The notes beneath the pieces are model-generated. The model saw only the letters and a program-made list of their open reading frames with translations, had not been told where the DNA came from and did not search any database. Positions 1 to 8,910 of a stretch of 64,000 nt of DNA are shown piece by piece. The position numbers were made by a program, and so were the translations under genes. The first letter of the stretch is position 1; each line of letters opens with the position of its first letter. This stretch comes from JBFXAM01 sp050184295. GTDB taxonomy: Bacteria; Planctomycetota; Phycisphaerae; UBA1845; Fen-1342. The DNA lies in NCBI GenBank assembly GCA_050184295.1, contig JBFXAM010000009.1, forward strand, positions 1-64,000. Reading direction: 5' to 3'.

Positions 1-3000
1 TGCTGCACGAGCCGAGCGAGACGAGCACGGTGTACGTGCCGAAGTCGCCGGACGCGACGCTTGCGATCGCGTAGGTCGCGGTGGTCGCACCCGGGATCGG
101 GTTGTTGTTCAGCCGCCACTGGTAGCTGAGCCCGGCGCCCTGCGCGGTGACGCTGAACGAGGCCGGCCGGCCGACGCAGCTGCTGACGCTCCGCGGCTGC
201 TGCGTGATCGTGGGGCCGCCGCCGCCGATCGTGAGTGCCGCGGCGTTGCTGGTGGCCTGTCCGCAGCCGGCGGTGACGACGCAGCGGTAGTTGCCGACGT
301 CGGTCGCTTGTACGGGGTCGATGACGAGCGTGGAGTCGTTCGCACCGAAGAGATCCTGGCCGTCGCGCTGCCATTGGAACCCGAACGGTCCGGTGCCGGT
401 GACCGATACGCTGAAGGTCGCCGTTCCGCCGACGCATACATCCTGCGGCTGCGGCTGTTGAGTGAAACCGGGCGCGAGGCGCACGGTGAGCGTCGCGTTG
501 TTGCTGGTTGCGGTGCCGCACGAGTTGCTGACGACGACGGAGTAGGTTCCGGCGTGTGCAGGCGTGGTTGCGGCGATGGCGTACGTCGCGCCGTTTGCGC
601 CGGAGATCGGGTTCCCGTTCAGCCGCCACTGGTAATTCAGCGGCGAGCCGCTCGCGATGACGGAGAACGACGCAGGCTGACCCTCGCAGACGTTCTGGTT
701 CGACGGGTGCTGCGTGATCGCCGGACCGACCGACACCGTCAGCGTCGCGATCTCGCTGAACACGTCGCCGCAGGGATTCGACACGACGACCGTGTAGTCG
801 CCGGCGTCCGCGGGCGTGACCGCGGCGATCTGGTACGTGCTCTGCGTCGCGCCGGCGATCGGTGTGCCGTTGCGGCGCCATTGGTAGGTGATGGGCGGTG
901 CGCCGGTCACGCCGACCGAGAGCGTCGCGGGTTGGCCGCCGCACGCCGCCTGCGACTGCGGCTGCTGCGTGATCGTCGCGCCGAACGAGACGGTGACGGT
1001 TGCGGGGTTGCTGAACGCGATGCCGCACGGGCTGGTGACGACGCAGTAATACTGGCCGGCATCGCCGGAACTGACCGCCGGGATCGTGTAGGTCGCGCTG
1101 GTCGCGCCGGGGATGTTGACGTTGTCCTTGCGCCACTGGTAGCTGAGCGGCGGCACACCGGTCGCCACCACCGTCAGACTCAACGGCTGGCCCTGGCATC
1201 CCGTCTGGCTTTGCGGGTGCTGGGTGATGTTGGGGCCGAGCGAGATGGTCAGTGTCGCGGCAGCGCTCGTGATGAACCCGCAGGAGCTGCTGACGACGAC
1301 GTCGTAGTCGCCGCTGTCGCTCACCTGCGCCGCGGCGATCGTGTAGGTGCTTTGCGTCGCGCCGGGGATGTCGACGGTGTTCTTCCGCCACTGATACGCG
1401 AGCTGACCGCCGGTCGCGCTGACGCTGAACATCACTTGCTGCCCCTGGCATGCGGTCTGCGACTGGGGTTGCTGCGTGATCGTCGGCGCGTTGGAGACGG
1501 TGAGAACGGCGGGGTTGGAGATCGCGGTGCCGCAGGTATTGGTCAGCGCGCAGCTATAGGTGCCGCTGTCCGCGAGCGCGACGGGGTTGATCGAATAAGT
1601 CGACGAAGTGGCGCCCGGGATGTTCACGCCGTTCTTGCGCCACTGATAGGTGATCGGCGCCTGTCCGGTGGCGGTGACGCTGAATGTGATCGACTGTCCG
1701 GGGCAGCGATCGCCGCCGGCGGGCTGCTGCGTGATGTTGATGACGCCGGTCCCGGTCGGGCCGAAGCGCCACGAGTCGCCGTAGACCCCCACGCCGGTGC
1801 GCGTCCCGCCGAACATCACCGCAAAACCGCGCGCCGCGTCAAAGGTCATGCCGTGCCGCGAGCGTGGCAGCGGTCCGCCGGGCGGCAGAATCGTCCACGC
1901 GGTTCCGGTCCACTCCCACGTGTCGGCGTCCGCGATGCCGTCATAGCCGCCGAAGAGCACCATGCGTCCGCGCGACGTGTCAAACGCCATCGCGCTGCCC
2001 GAGCGGGCGCTCGGCCCGCTCGATGACCGCAGCATCCAGGCGCTGCCGTTGAACTCCCAGGTCTGGCGATTCAGCCCCACGTCGTCCAGCCCGCCGAAGA
2101 GCAGCGTGACGCGGCGAACGGGGTCGTAGCCCATCGCGTGCCAGTAACGCCCCGACGGCCCCGCCACCGCACGCTGCGCCCACGACACGCCGTTCCATTC
2201 CCAGGTGTCGCTGCGGCGGTTTCCGTCGTCGCCGCCGAAGAGCACGATCACGCCGCGATCGCGGTCAAACGCCATCCCATGACCCTGGCGCGGCGACGGT
2301 CCGCTGACCATGCGCTGCGTCCAGGCGGATCCGTTGTAGACCCACGTGTCGCCGAGCGGGCCGCCGTTGCTGCCGCCGAACAGCACGCACTCGTTGCGCA
2401 GGCTGTCGAATTCAAGCTGCGCGAAGTAGCGCGGCGGGGGGCCGCCGACGGCGACGGGCATCCAGGGTCCGCCGCCGGCTTCCCACGTGTCCCCGACGAT
2501 CATCGTGTCGTCCTGACCACCGAAGAGCACCACGCGGTTGCGATTCGAATCAAACGTCATCGCGGGCCAGGAGCGCGGCGTCGGCACACCGGCGGCGAGC
2601 GACCAGGCGCCCGCGGAGCCGTTCCAGGTCCAGGTCTCGCCGTCGTAGCCCGTGTTGGCGAGTCCGCCGAACACAACCGTGCGCTGCCTGGCGACGTCGT
2701 ATGCGGAGCAATGTCCGTAGCGTGGCGTGGGTCCGCCGGTGCTGCGGAGCGCCCACGCGGTGCCGCTCCATTCCCAGGTCTCGCCGGTGAAACCGTTCGA
2801 GTCGCCGCCGAACAGCACGGTGCGGTTGCGCGTGGAATCAAATGCGATCGAGTGCGCCCGCACCGGGAGCGGGTCGCCCAGGGCGCGGCGCGTCCAGCTC
2901 ACGCCGGAATACTCCCAGGTCTCGTCGTCCGGCAGGCCGTCGTTGCCGCCGACCAGGACGGTGCGGCTGCGCGCGATGTCGAAGGCCATGGCGTGGCCCT

Positions 3001-3565
3001 CGCGGGCGCTGGGTCCGCTGATCGGGCGCACGGTCCAGGTCGTGCCGTTGTATTCATAGGTGTCTGAGCGGCGGGCAAATCCGTCGAATCCGCCGAAGAG
3101 GACGATTCCGCGGCCGGTGTGATAGCACATCGCGTGGTTGTAACGCGCGGTCGGGCTGGTGGTCGGGGCGCGCGAAGTCCAGGTCGTGCCGTTCCACTCC
3201 CAAGTGTCGTTTCGCGCGCCGTTGCTGTCGAATCCGCCGAAGAGAACCGTGACAGCGCGGGCGGGGTCATACGCGATGGCGTGGCCTTCTCGCGCGGTGG
3301 GGCCGGTCGTGGAGCGAAGCGTCCAGGTCGTTCCGTTCCACTCCCAGGTCTCGCGGTTGCGCACGCCGTCATAGCCTCCGAACAGCACGACGACGTTGCG
3401 AGCCGAGTCATAGGCGCACGCCGCCCCGGAGCGCGGGTTGGGCTGATAGGCCTGCCAGGCGACGGTGCACTGGGCGACCGCGGCGGGAAGCGGCAGCACC
3501 GCGACAGCGAAAAGCGCGACGAAGGCTCGTGCCGCGTTCAGGCGAAGCGACTGCGAAGAGAACAT
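1..3565 (-). CDS. Secreted Kelch-propeller / Ig-like repeat protein (3' end beyond window)
   Basis: From the ATG at 3565 the frame stays open for 1188 codons to the window edge, so the C-terminus is missing. AGGGG lies five bases before the ATG. Residues 1-31 form a Sec signal peptide (FVALFAVAVLPLPAAVA, cleavage before QC). Twelve Kelch-type blades follow, about 48 residues apart, each with a VLFGG turn and a (D/E)TWEWNG(T/S)xW strand; twelve could make two six-bladed propellers. From about 1760 to the edge come Ig-like domains of 83-87 residues, each opening with ITQQP or ITQHP and containing YQWR and a DSGxY..V segment with a paired Cys. Six are complete and the seventh is cut. I see no catalytic residues. 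By family analogy it is an exported adhesion or matrix protein; its ligand is unknown. TACAAT at 3712-3717 on the minus strand could be its -10 box, but no -35 is clear. Confidence 0.85.
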   Translation of the reverse strand, partial: MFSSQSLRLNAARAFVALFAVAVLPLPAAVAQCTVAWQAYQPNPRSGAACAYDSARNVVVLFGGYDGVRNRETWEWNGTTWTLRSTTGPTAREGHAIAYDPARAVTVLFGGFDSNGARNDTWEWNGTTWTSRAPTTSPTARYNHAMCYHTGRGIVLFGGFDGFARRSDTYEYNGTTWTVRPISGPSAREGHAMAFDIARSRTVLVGGNDGLPDDETWEYSGVSWTRRALGDPLPVRAHSIAFDSTRNRTVLFGGDSNGFTGETWEWSGTAWALRSTGGPTPRYGHCSAYDVARQRTVVFGGLANTGYDGETWTWNGSAGAWSLAAGVPTPRSWPAMTFDSNRNRVVLFGGQDDTMIVGDTWEAGGGPWMPVAVGGPPPRYFAQLEFDSLRNECVLFGGSNGGPLGDTWVYNGSAWTQRMVSGPSPRQGHGMAFDRDRGVIVLFGGDDGNRRSDTWEWNGVSWAQRAVAGPSGRYWHAMGYDPVRRVTLLFGGLDDVGLNRQTWEFNGSAWMLRSSSGPSARSGSAMAFDTSRGRMVLFGGYDGIADADTWEWTGTAWTILPPGGPLPRSRHGMTFDAARGFAVMFGGTRTGVGVYGDSWRFGPTGTGVINITQQPAGGDRCPGQSITFSVTATGQAPITYQWRKNGVNIPGATSSTYSINPVALADSGTYSCALTNTCGTAISNPAVLTVSNAPTITQQPQSQTACQGQQVMFSVSATGGQLAYQWRKNTVDIPGATQSTYTIAAAQVSDSGDYDVVVSSSCGFITSAAATLTISLGPNITQHPQSQTGCQGQPLSLTVVATGVPPLSYQWRKDNVNIPGATSATYTIPAVSSGDAGQYYCVVTSPCGIAFSNPATVTVSFGATITQQPQSQAACGGQPATLSVGVTGAPPITYQWRRNGTPIAGATQSTYQIAAVTPADAGDYTVVVSNPCGDVFSEIATLTVSVGPAITQHPSNQNVCEGQPASFSVIASGSPLNYQWRLNGNPISGANGATYAIAATTPAHAGTYSVVVSNSCGTATSNNATLTVRLAPGFTQQPQPQDVCVGGTATFSVSVTGTGPFGFQWQRDGQDLFGANDSTLVIDPVQATDVGNYRCVVTAGCGQATSNAAALTIGGGGPTITQQPRSVSSCVGRPASFSVTAQGAGLSYQWRLNNNPIPGATTATYAIASVASGDFGTYTVLVSLGSCS

Positions 3566-3882
3566 GGTCACCCCTCGAACATTGAAACCGCGAGCCCGAC
3601 GTTGCCGGCACCGCCGAAAAAATCTGCGGTCCGCAACCCGCCACGGAGCGCAATCCGTCCGGGCTGATGACAACGGGAGCGCGTCCCCACTTCAATCGAA
3701 TCCCGGGGGCTATTGTACTGGGTTCAGCCGCCTGCTGCCTCGTGAATCAACCATTTTCCCGTCGGCTCTCCCGGACCCGCCATCGGTCCGGGACCACCGC
3801 GCGCCCGTGCCCGCGGACGCTGCAAACGCTGTCACCCGGCGGCGCCGAGCGGGTCGGCGCCGCCAAGGGCGGCGGCGTTCCG
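3566..3882. other. Intergenic stretch with a terminator and a weak promoter box
   Basis: No gene is seen here. The stretch lies downstream of the collagen-like lipoprotein gene and upstream of the Kelch/Ig gene, both on the minus strand. It holds two hairpins (3838-3864 and 3770-3792, the second with 8-bp arms CCCGGACC/GGTCCGGG) and a TACAAT on the minus strand at 3712-3717 that may serve the Kelch/Ig gene. Confidence 0.5.
3838..3864 (-). terminator. Hairpin after the collagen-like lipoprotein gene
   Basis: Perfect 11-bp arms GGCGGCGCCGA and TCGGCGCCGCC flank a five-base loop, 18 bases beyond the stop of the collagen-like gene. There is no clean U-tract, so termination is inferred from strength and position. 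Confidence 0.5.
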
Positions 3883-5949
3883 CTACGGCTGTTCGTTCTC
3901 GAGGCGGCGAACGCGTTCCTCGAGCGCGGCGAGACGCGTCAGCAGTGCCTGGTTGTCCGCGGTCAACGTATCCACGCGCGTGGTCAGCGCGTTGATCCGG
4001 TGGTGTTGCTGGTCGATGACCTGCTTCTGCTCGCCGTAGATGGCGTAGAGCGCCTGAATCGCGGCGAACGCGACGCCCTCGGCATCGACGGTGGAGATGT
4101 GTCGATCGTCGTTGCCGAGACCGAACGCCGCATAGAAGTCCTGCGCCATGGGCCCGATGCGGCGCACTTCGGCGCCTTCGAAGATGTAGTTCCACGACTG
4201 GATCGGGACGGTCGCGAGCAGGTCGAGGATGCCACGCGTGTTGACGGCGCCGAAGTTCTCCTTGAGCTCGCGGTCGCTCGCATTGACCCAGCTTCCGCCG
4301 AGGCTGAGATAGGCGCCGTTGGACGCGCTCATCAGCCGGTTGCCGTTCACGCGGATTTCGATGTTCGTGGTCGGGCTGACGGCGAAATGCGCGCCGCCGA
4401 GCGCCCGCACGCGGAACTCGTTGTTGCGCGCGCTGCTGAAATCCGCGTCGGTCGAGTCGGCCCAAACGAACGCGCCGAGGTGGTTCGCCTTCGCGCGCCG
4501 CCCGGCCGCGACCGCGTAATCGGCTGACGCGGCGTTGCGCTCGCCGCCGAGCGCCAGCGAGTAGGCCGCGTTCGCCGCGTTGCTGGCGCCGCCGCGCACG
4601 GCCGAGTAGTCGCCATAGGCGCCGTTCCCACGGCCGCCGGCAACCAGGCCCGCGAAGCCGTCGACGGTGTTTCCAAGCCCGCCGCCGACGACGCCGAAGT
4701 TCGCGCTCACCGTGTTGGGCTCGCTGAATCCGCCCCCGAGATCGTCCGCACCGCCGCCCGCAATCACCGCGCCCGCGACACCGACGCCGAACTGATTCAG
4801 CGAGTGTCCGGCAAGAACGGTTGGACTGGCGGCGTTGTACTCGAGGCGCAGAATCTGGGCGCTGTTGGCGCCGAGGATGAGCGGCGTATCGTCGGCATGG
4901 CCGAGGAAATTCGCGGCGCCGTCGCCGAGGTTGCCGCCCAGCCGCCAGTAGCGCGCGTCGGTGTATGCCGTGTCGAGCATGAGCACGTCGTTGGCGTCCC
5001 GCACCAGCCCGGGACCGATGCTCACATTCGCGAGCGATCCCTGGCAGTCGAGCGCGTTGAACTGCCCGTCGCCGTTCGCGTCCTCGTCCGCGTCGGCAAA
5101 GCCGTTGCCATTGAGATCCCAACACGATAAGCCGTTCTGACCCGGAGCGCCGGGTTGCCCCGGCTCACCCGGCGGCCCCGGCGGCCCGGTCGTGCCCGGT
5201 GCGCCGTCCACACCCTGGCAATCAAAGGCGTCGAAGTTGGTGTCGCCGTTGATGTCCTCCCAGGGATCGCCAATGCCGTTGCTGTTGAGATCCCAGCACG
5301 AGAAGCCGCGCGGGCCACGCGCACCCTCGGGGCCCTGCGGACCGACCGGCCCCGGCGGCCCGACCGCGCCGTCGTTGCCCGGCGGGCCCTGCGGCCCTTG
5401 CGGACCGGGGGCGCCTTCCGCACCCTGCGGTCCGGTCTCGCCGGGCGGCCCTTGCGGCCCCGCGGCGCCGTCGGGGCCGGGCGCGCCGCTCGGTCCCGGG
5501 GGACCCGCGGCGCCCTGCGGCCCGGCGGGACCGGTTTGTCCCTGCGGTCCCTGCGCACCCGCGGCGCCGTCGCTGCCGGCGGGTCCCTGCGGACCGGATG
5601 GCCCCGGCGCGCCCGCTGGTCCCGGCGCGCCGGGAGCGCCTTGCGCGCCTTGTGCGCCGGTTGCGCCATCGGCGCCGTTCAGTCCGTTCGCGCCGTTCAC
5701 GCCGTCCGAGCCGTTTATGCCGGTGCCGCCGTTCGCGCCGTCGACGCCATTCGCGCCGTTCACGACGGTGCCCCCCGACTGGGAGAGCTCGTCGCGAACC
5801 AGCTCGCGAAGCGCGTCCTCCGACAGCCCGGTCGGGCAGCCGCCGAGACTGACCACCAGCAGCGCGAATGAAACGAAGGTCGCAGCGCGACGTACGCGGC
5901 GCGCCGCGGCGCTGCGATGGCAGCGCAGCAAGCCGTTTTCGCGGGACAT
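3883..5949 (-). CDS. Collagen-like lipoprotein with Ca-binding inserts and C-terminal S74 chaperone domain
   Basis: Predicted 688-residue surface lipoprotein. I chose the ATG at 5949 because GGGAGGG sits eight bases before it; an ATG three codons upstream (5958) is too close to that site. Residues 22-38 are hydrophobic and end in the lipobox SLGGC (Cys38). About 50 uninterrupted Gly-X-Y triplets run from residue 65 and a further block of about nine follows. After each block is an Asp/Asn-rich loop (DLNSNGIGDPWEDINGD, DLNGNGFADADEDANGDGQ) like dockerin or thrombospondin Ca sites. The next ~280 residues resemble bacterial tail-fibre repeats. The end (SDRELKENFG onward) matches the peptidase S74 intramolecular chaperone domain of phage tail spikes, which directs trimer assembly and then cleaves itself. 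A leucine-heptad coiled coil (ALTTRVDTL..ALLTRLAALEERV) closes the protein. A lipid-anchored trimeric fibre is the likely form. Confidence 0.85.
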   Translation of the reverse strand: MSRENGLLRCHRSAAARRVRRAATFVSFALLVVSLGGCPTGLSEDALRELVRDELSQSGGTVVNGANGVDGANGGTGINGSDGVNGANGLNGADGATGAQGAQGAPGAPGPAGAPGPSGPQGPAGSDGAAGAQGPQGQTGPAGPQGAAGPPGPSGAPGPDGAAGPQGPPGETGPQGAEGAPGPQGPQGPPGNDGAVGPPGPVGPQGPEGARGPRGFSCWDLNSNGIGDPWEDINGDTNFDAFDCQGVDGAPGTTGPPGPPGEPGQPGAPGQNGLSCWDLNGNGFADADEDANGDGQFNALDCQGSLANVSIGPGLVRDANDVLMLDTAYTDARYWRLGGNLGDGAANFLGHADDTPLILGANSAQILRLEYNAASPTVLAGHSLNQFGVGVAGAVIAGGGADDLGGGFSEPNTVSANFGVVGGGLGNTVDGFAGLVAGGRGNGAYGDYSAVRGGASNAANAAYSLALGGERNAASADYAVAAGRRAKANHLGAFVWADSTDADFSSARNNEFRVRALGGAHFAVSPTTNIEIRVNGNRLMSASNGAYLSLGGSWVNASDRELKENFGAVNTRGILDLLATVPIQSWNYIFEGAEVRRIGPMAQDFYAAFGLGNDDRHISTVDAEGVAFAAIQALYAIYGEQKQVIDQQHHRINALTTRVDTLTADNQALLTRLAALEERVRRLENEQP

Positions 5950-6297
5950 GTTGGACATCCCTCCCGAGATACTCAGTTGACAGGCATGGAAACCGCCGCG
6001 ACGCCGAACCGCGTCGCATCCCCCAATTCCGGAAGCGGTCCCGGCAGAAAGCGTAGCACATCCGCGCGGCGAAGTCTACAGTTTATTCCCGAAATATGTA
6101 GGGTTTGGCGACGCGATCGCGCTGTCGTGCGCCATGCTTCCGAAAACACTAGACTACGTCTGCTAAAAAATGACGTGCCGAACGATTAGGGAAGAGCCGG
6201 CGGGCTGGCCGGTCCGGGCGAGACCGCCGCGCGCGGAGGCGCCGCGCCCGGCCGAGAATCCGGGTCTTCTGGCGAAGCGTCCCGGGCTCGCCGCACG
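5950..6297. other. Intergenic stretch upstream of the collagen-like gene
   Basis: No gene is seen. Positions 6060-6190 are clearly more AT-rich than their surroundings and probably carry the promoter of the collagen-like lipoprotein gene. The best minus-strand pair I can find is TAGACT-17-TACGCT, too weak to call. Confidence 0.3.
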
Positions 6298-7227
6298 CTA
6301 CGCGTGATCGCGGAACCACGCGACGGTTTTGGCCAGCCCTTCGCTGCGCGAAACCTGCGGCTGCCATCCCAACAACTGCTGTGCGCGCGTGATGTCCGGC
6401 CGGCGAATGTGCGGATCGTCCGGGAGTCGGGGCAGGTGAATGATGTCGCTGCGGCTGCCGGTGAGTCGGACGACTTCGCGCGCCACGTCGAGGATGGTGA
6501 TTTCCTCCGGATTTCCGACGTTTACGGGCAGCTCGACGTCGCTGTCACAGAGCCGGATCAGCCCGTCGACCAGGTCGGTGACATAACAGAAGCTGCGCGT
6601 TTGAAGCCCGTCGCCGTGGATCGTGATCGGCTTGCCGGCGAGCGCCTGGCTGATGAAGGTGGGCAGGGCGCGGCCGTCGTCGGCGCGCATGCGCGGTCCG
6701 TAGGTGTTGAAGATGCGCGCCGTGCGGACCTTCACGCCGTGTGCGGCGCGATACGACACGAGAAGCGCTTCGCCAAACCGCTTGCCTTCGTCGTAGCACG
6801 AGCGCGCCCCGATCGGGTTGACGTTGCCCCAATACGTTTCGGGCTGCGGATGCACCTGCGGATCGCCGTAGACTTCGCTCGTGCTCGCCTGGAGCATTTG
6901 CGCGCCCGAGCGCCGCGCCAGGTCGAGCAGGTTCCAGACGCCTTGCGAGCAGACCGCGAGAATCTCCAGTCGCCGCGGGCCGAAGTCGACCGGCGACGCG
7001 GGGCACGCCATGTTGTACACGCGGTCGAGAGCGCCCTTCACATCGAGCGGGCGCGTGACGTCGTGGTCGAGGTACGTACAGCGCGGCAGACGGCGCAGGT
7101 CGTCGGCATTGCGCTGCTGTCCGGTGCAGAGGTTGTCGACCGCGACGACGTCGTGGCCGTCGTCGAGCAGGCGCGTGCAGAGGTGATAGCCGATGAAGCC
7201 GGCGGCGCCGGCGACGAGGATTCGCAC
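6298..7227 (-). CDS. uxs: UDP-glucuronate decarboxylase (UDP-xylose synthase)
   Basis: 309-residue extended short-chain dehydrogenase. The start is a GTG (VRILVAGAAGFIG), with AGGGAG eight bases upstream; an ATG inside that spacer is out of frame. Family signs are the Rossmann motif GAAGFIG (residues 7-13), the active-site stretch ASTSEVYGD, the catalytic YxxxK in SCYDEGK, and ITIHGDGLQTRSFCYV. This exact SCYDEGKR context is typical of UDP-glucuronate decarboxylases, which oxidise UDP-glucuronate at C4, lose CO2 and reduce the product to UDP-xylose. The neighbour is a divergent UDP-glucose dehydrogenase, whose product is UDP-glucuronate, so the two make a complete UDP-glucose to UDP-xylose route for polysaccharide synthesis. 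Other nucleotide-sugar epimerases are less likely because of the motif and the partner. Confidence 0.9.
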   Translation of the reverse strand: MRILVAGAAGFIGYHLCTRLLDDGHDVVAVDNLCTGQQRNADDLRRLPRCTYLDHDVTRPLDVKGALDRVYNMACPASPVDFGPRRLEILAVCSQGVWNLLDLARRSGAQMLQASTSEVYGDPQVHPQPETYWGNVNPIGARSCYDEGKRFGEALLVSYRAAHGVKVRTARIFNTYGPRMRADDGRALPTFISQALAGKPITIHGDGLQTRSFCYVTDLVDGLIRLCDSDVELPVNVGNPEEITILDVAREVVRLTGSRSDIIHLPRLPDDPHIRRPDITRAQQLLGWQPQVSRSEGLAKTVAWFRDHA

Positions 7228-7368
7228 GGGGTCATCTCCCTGGCGGCGGGCCGGCGACAACGCCTCCGAACGCGTGCCGTCGCGGCCGGTCGAGCTCTGC
7301 TGCGCGGTTCCGGCGCGGCGCGGGCTGTCGAACCCGCCAGCGCGCCCGCCGTAATTCGAGCGGCGGCA

Positions 7369-7378
7369 CATTATAATG
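7369..7378. promoter_or_regulatory. Palindromic -10 box shared by uxs and ugd
   Basis: CATTATAATG is a perfect palindrome, so a TATAAT -10 hexamer is present on both strands (plus 7372-7377, minus 7375-7370). It lies in the 210-bp gap between the divergent uxs and ugd starts. The -35 regions are weak on both sides. Likely start sites are near 7384 (plus) and 7363 (minus). Confidence 0.55.
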
Positions 7379-7437
7379 CCGGATTCCCGACCTTCGCCGC
7401 CGCGCCGGTCGCGACGGGCTCGGGACGAGGATCGCGT

Positions 7438-8757
7438 ATGCGCATCTGCGTTATCGGCAGCGGCTATGTCGGGCTTGTGACGGCGGCGTGCTTCGCCGAC
7501 AGCGGCAACCACGTGATCGCGGTGGACAAGGATGCGGAGAAAGTCCGCACCTTGAGCGAAGGCGTCTGCACGTTCTTCGAGCCGGGGCTCGAGGAGCTGA
7601 TGACTTCGAATCACACTGCCGGGCGGCTGAAGTTCACGACCGACCTGGTCGCCGGCGTGTCCGTTGCAAGAGTCACGTTCATCGCCGTCGGTACGCCGCC
7701 GCGTGCCGATGGCTCCGCCGACCTGTCCGCGATCGATGCGGTTGCGGCCGAGATCGGCCGTGCCATGGTCGGACCCATGATCGTGGTGACCAAGAGCACG
7801 GTGCCGGTCGGCACCGGAGACCGCATCGACGCGATCCTCCGGAAGCAGACGCAGCACCCGTTCAGCGTGGTGAGCAATCCCGAGTTTCTCAAGGAAGGCA
7901 ACGCGGTCGACGACTTCCTGCGGCCCGACCGCGTCGTCGTCGGGGCCGAGGATCCGGAGGCCGGCGAGACGGTTGCCGAGCTCTACAAACCGTTCGTGCG
8001 AAACAACAAGCCGATTCTGCGGATGCGGCGTGCGTCGGCGGAGATGACCAAGTACGCTGCGAACGCCTACCTCGCCACGCGCATCAGCTTCATCAACGAG
8101 ATCGCCGCCATCTGCGAACGGTTCAACGTCGACGTCGACGAAGTTCGTCGCGGCATCGGCTCCGACGCCCGTATCGGACACCACTTCCTCTATCCCGGCG
8201 TGGGCTACGGCGGCAGCTGCTTTCCCAAGGATGTGCAGGCGCTTGCGAGCAGCGCGCGATCGGTCGGCGCGGCATGCGGCATTCTCGACGCCGTCCACCG
8301 CCGCAACCAGGCGCAGCGCGAGGCGCTGGCGGAAAAAGTGCTGGAGCAGGTGGGGCGCGACCTGACGGGCCGCAAGCTGGCGGTCTGGGGGCTGGCATTC
8401 AAGCCCAAGACCGACGACATCCGCGAGGCGCCCGCGATCGACATCGTGCAGACGCTGCGGGCGGCGGGCGCGACGCTCGCCCTGCACGACCCCAAGGCGC
8501 TCGATAACGCGCGGGTGGTGCTCGGCGACGCGGGCTACATCTACTGTGCCGACGCATACGAGGCGCTGCCGGGCGCCGAGGCGCTGCTGGTGCTCACGGA
8601 GTGGAACGAGTATCGCAGCCCCGACTTCGAGCGCATCCGCGAATTGCTCCAGCGCCCGCTGATTTTTGACGGCCGCAACATTTACGATGCGTCGATCGCC
8701 GCGCGGCACCGGTTTACGTATTTCAGCGTCGGCCGGCCGCCGGTGCGGCAGCCGTAG
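7438..8757 (+). CDS. ugd: UDP-glucose 6-dehydrogenase
   Basis: 439 residues, the usual length for bacterial UDP-glucose dehydrogenases. It oxidises UDP-glucose to UDP-glucuronate with two NAD+. The N-terminal NAD-binding fold opens with VIGSGYVGLVTAACFAD and the acidic VDKD; SNPEFLKEGNAV follows. The catalytic cysteine lies in GYGGSCFPKD (Cys261), with the C-terminal UDP-binding domain (VWGLAFKPKTDDIREAP) after it. The ATG at 7438 is the natural family start. The frame stays open for 378 codons upstream, but that part lies opposite uxs and is not coding. Transcription probably starts from the shared -10 box at 7369-7378. Its product is the substrate of the divergent decarboxylase. Confidence 0.95.
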   Translation: MRICVIGSGYVGLVTAACFADSGNHVIAVDKDAEKVRTLSEGVCTFFEPGLEELMTSNHTAGRLKFTTDLVAGVSVARVTFIAVGTPPRADGSADLSAIDAVAAEIGRAMVGPMIVVTKSTVPVGTGDRIDAILRKQTQHPFSVVSNPEFLKEGNAVDDFLRPDRVVVGAEDPEAGETVAELYKPFVRNNKPILRMRRASAEMTKYAANAYLATRISFINEIAAICERFNVDVDEVRRGIGSDARIGHHFLYPGVGYGGSCFPKDVQALASSARSVGAACGILDAVHRRNQAQREALAEKVLEQVGRDLTGRKLAVWGLAFKPKTDDIREAPAIDIVQTLRAAGATLALHDPKALDNARVVLGDAGYIYCADAYEALPGAEALLVLTEWNEYRSPDFERIRELLQRPLIFDGRNIYDASIAARHRFTYFSVGRPPVRQP

Positions 8758-8910
8758 CCCGATTCGATTGCGGATAGTGGAGCACCGATTGCGGTTTGGC
8801 GTGTCGGCCGCGCGGGCGTGTTCGTGCTGGAGAACCGGGGTCCGCAGTTCGCAATCCGAACACTAGCATCTACGAACGCGGTCGCGCCGATCGCACCAGA
8901 GAGGACGCCC

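Noticed and set aside
308..2026. Long open frame on the plus strand across from the Kelch/Ig gene
   Set aside because: Arginine-rich, no motifs, and it lies opposite a well-supported repeat gene; a shadow of high GC.
5192..5980. Plus-strand frame with Gly-Pro repeats like collagen
   Set aside because: It is the complement of the true collagen gene: GGN/CCN codons read as Gly and Pro on both strands. No signal, ribosome site or downstream domain.
6304..7437. In-frame extension upstream of ugd
   Set aside because: It lies entirely opposite uxs and adds nothing to the known family start.
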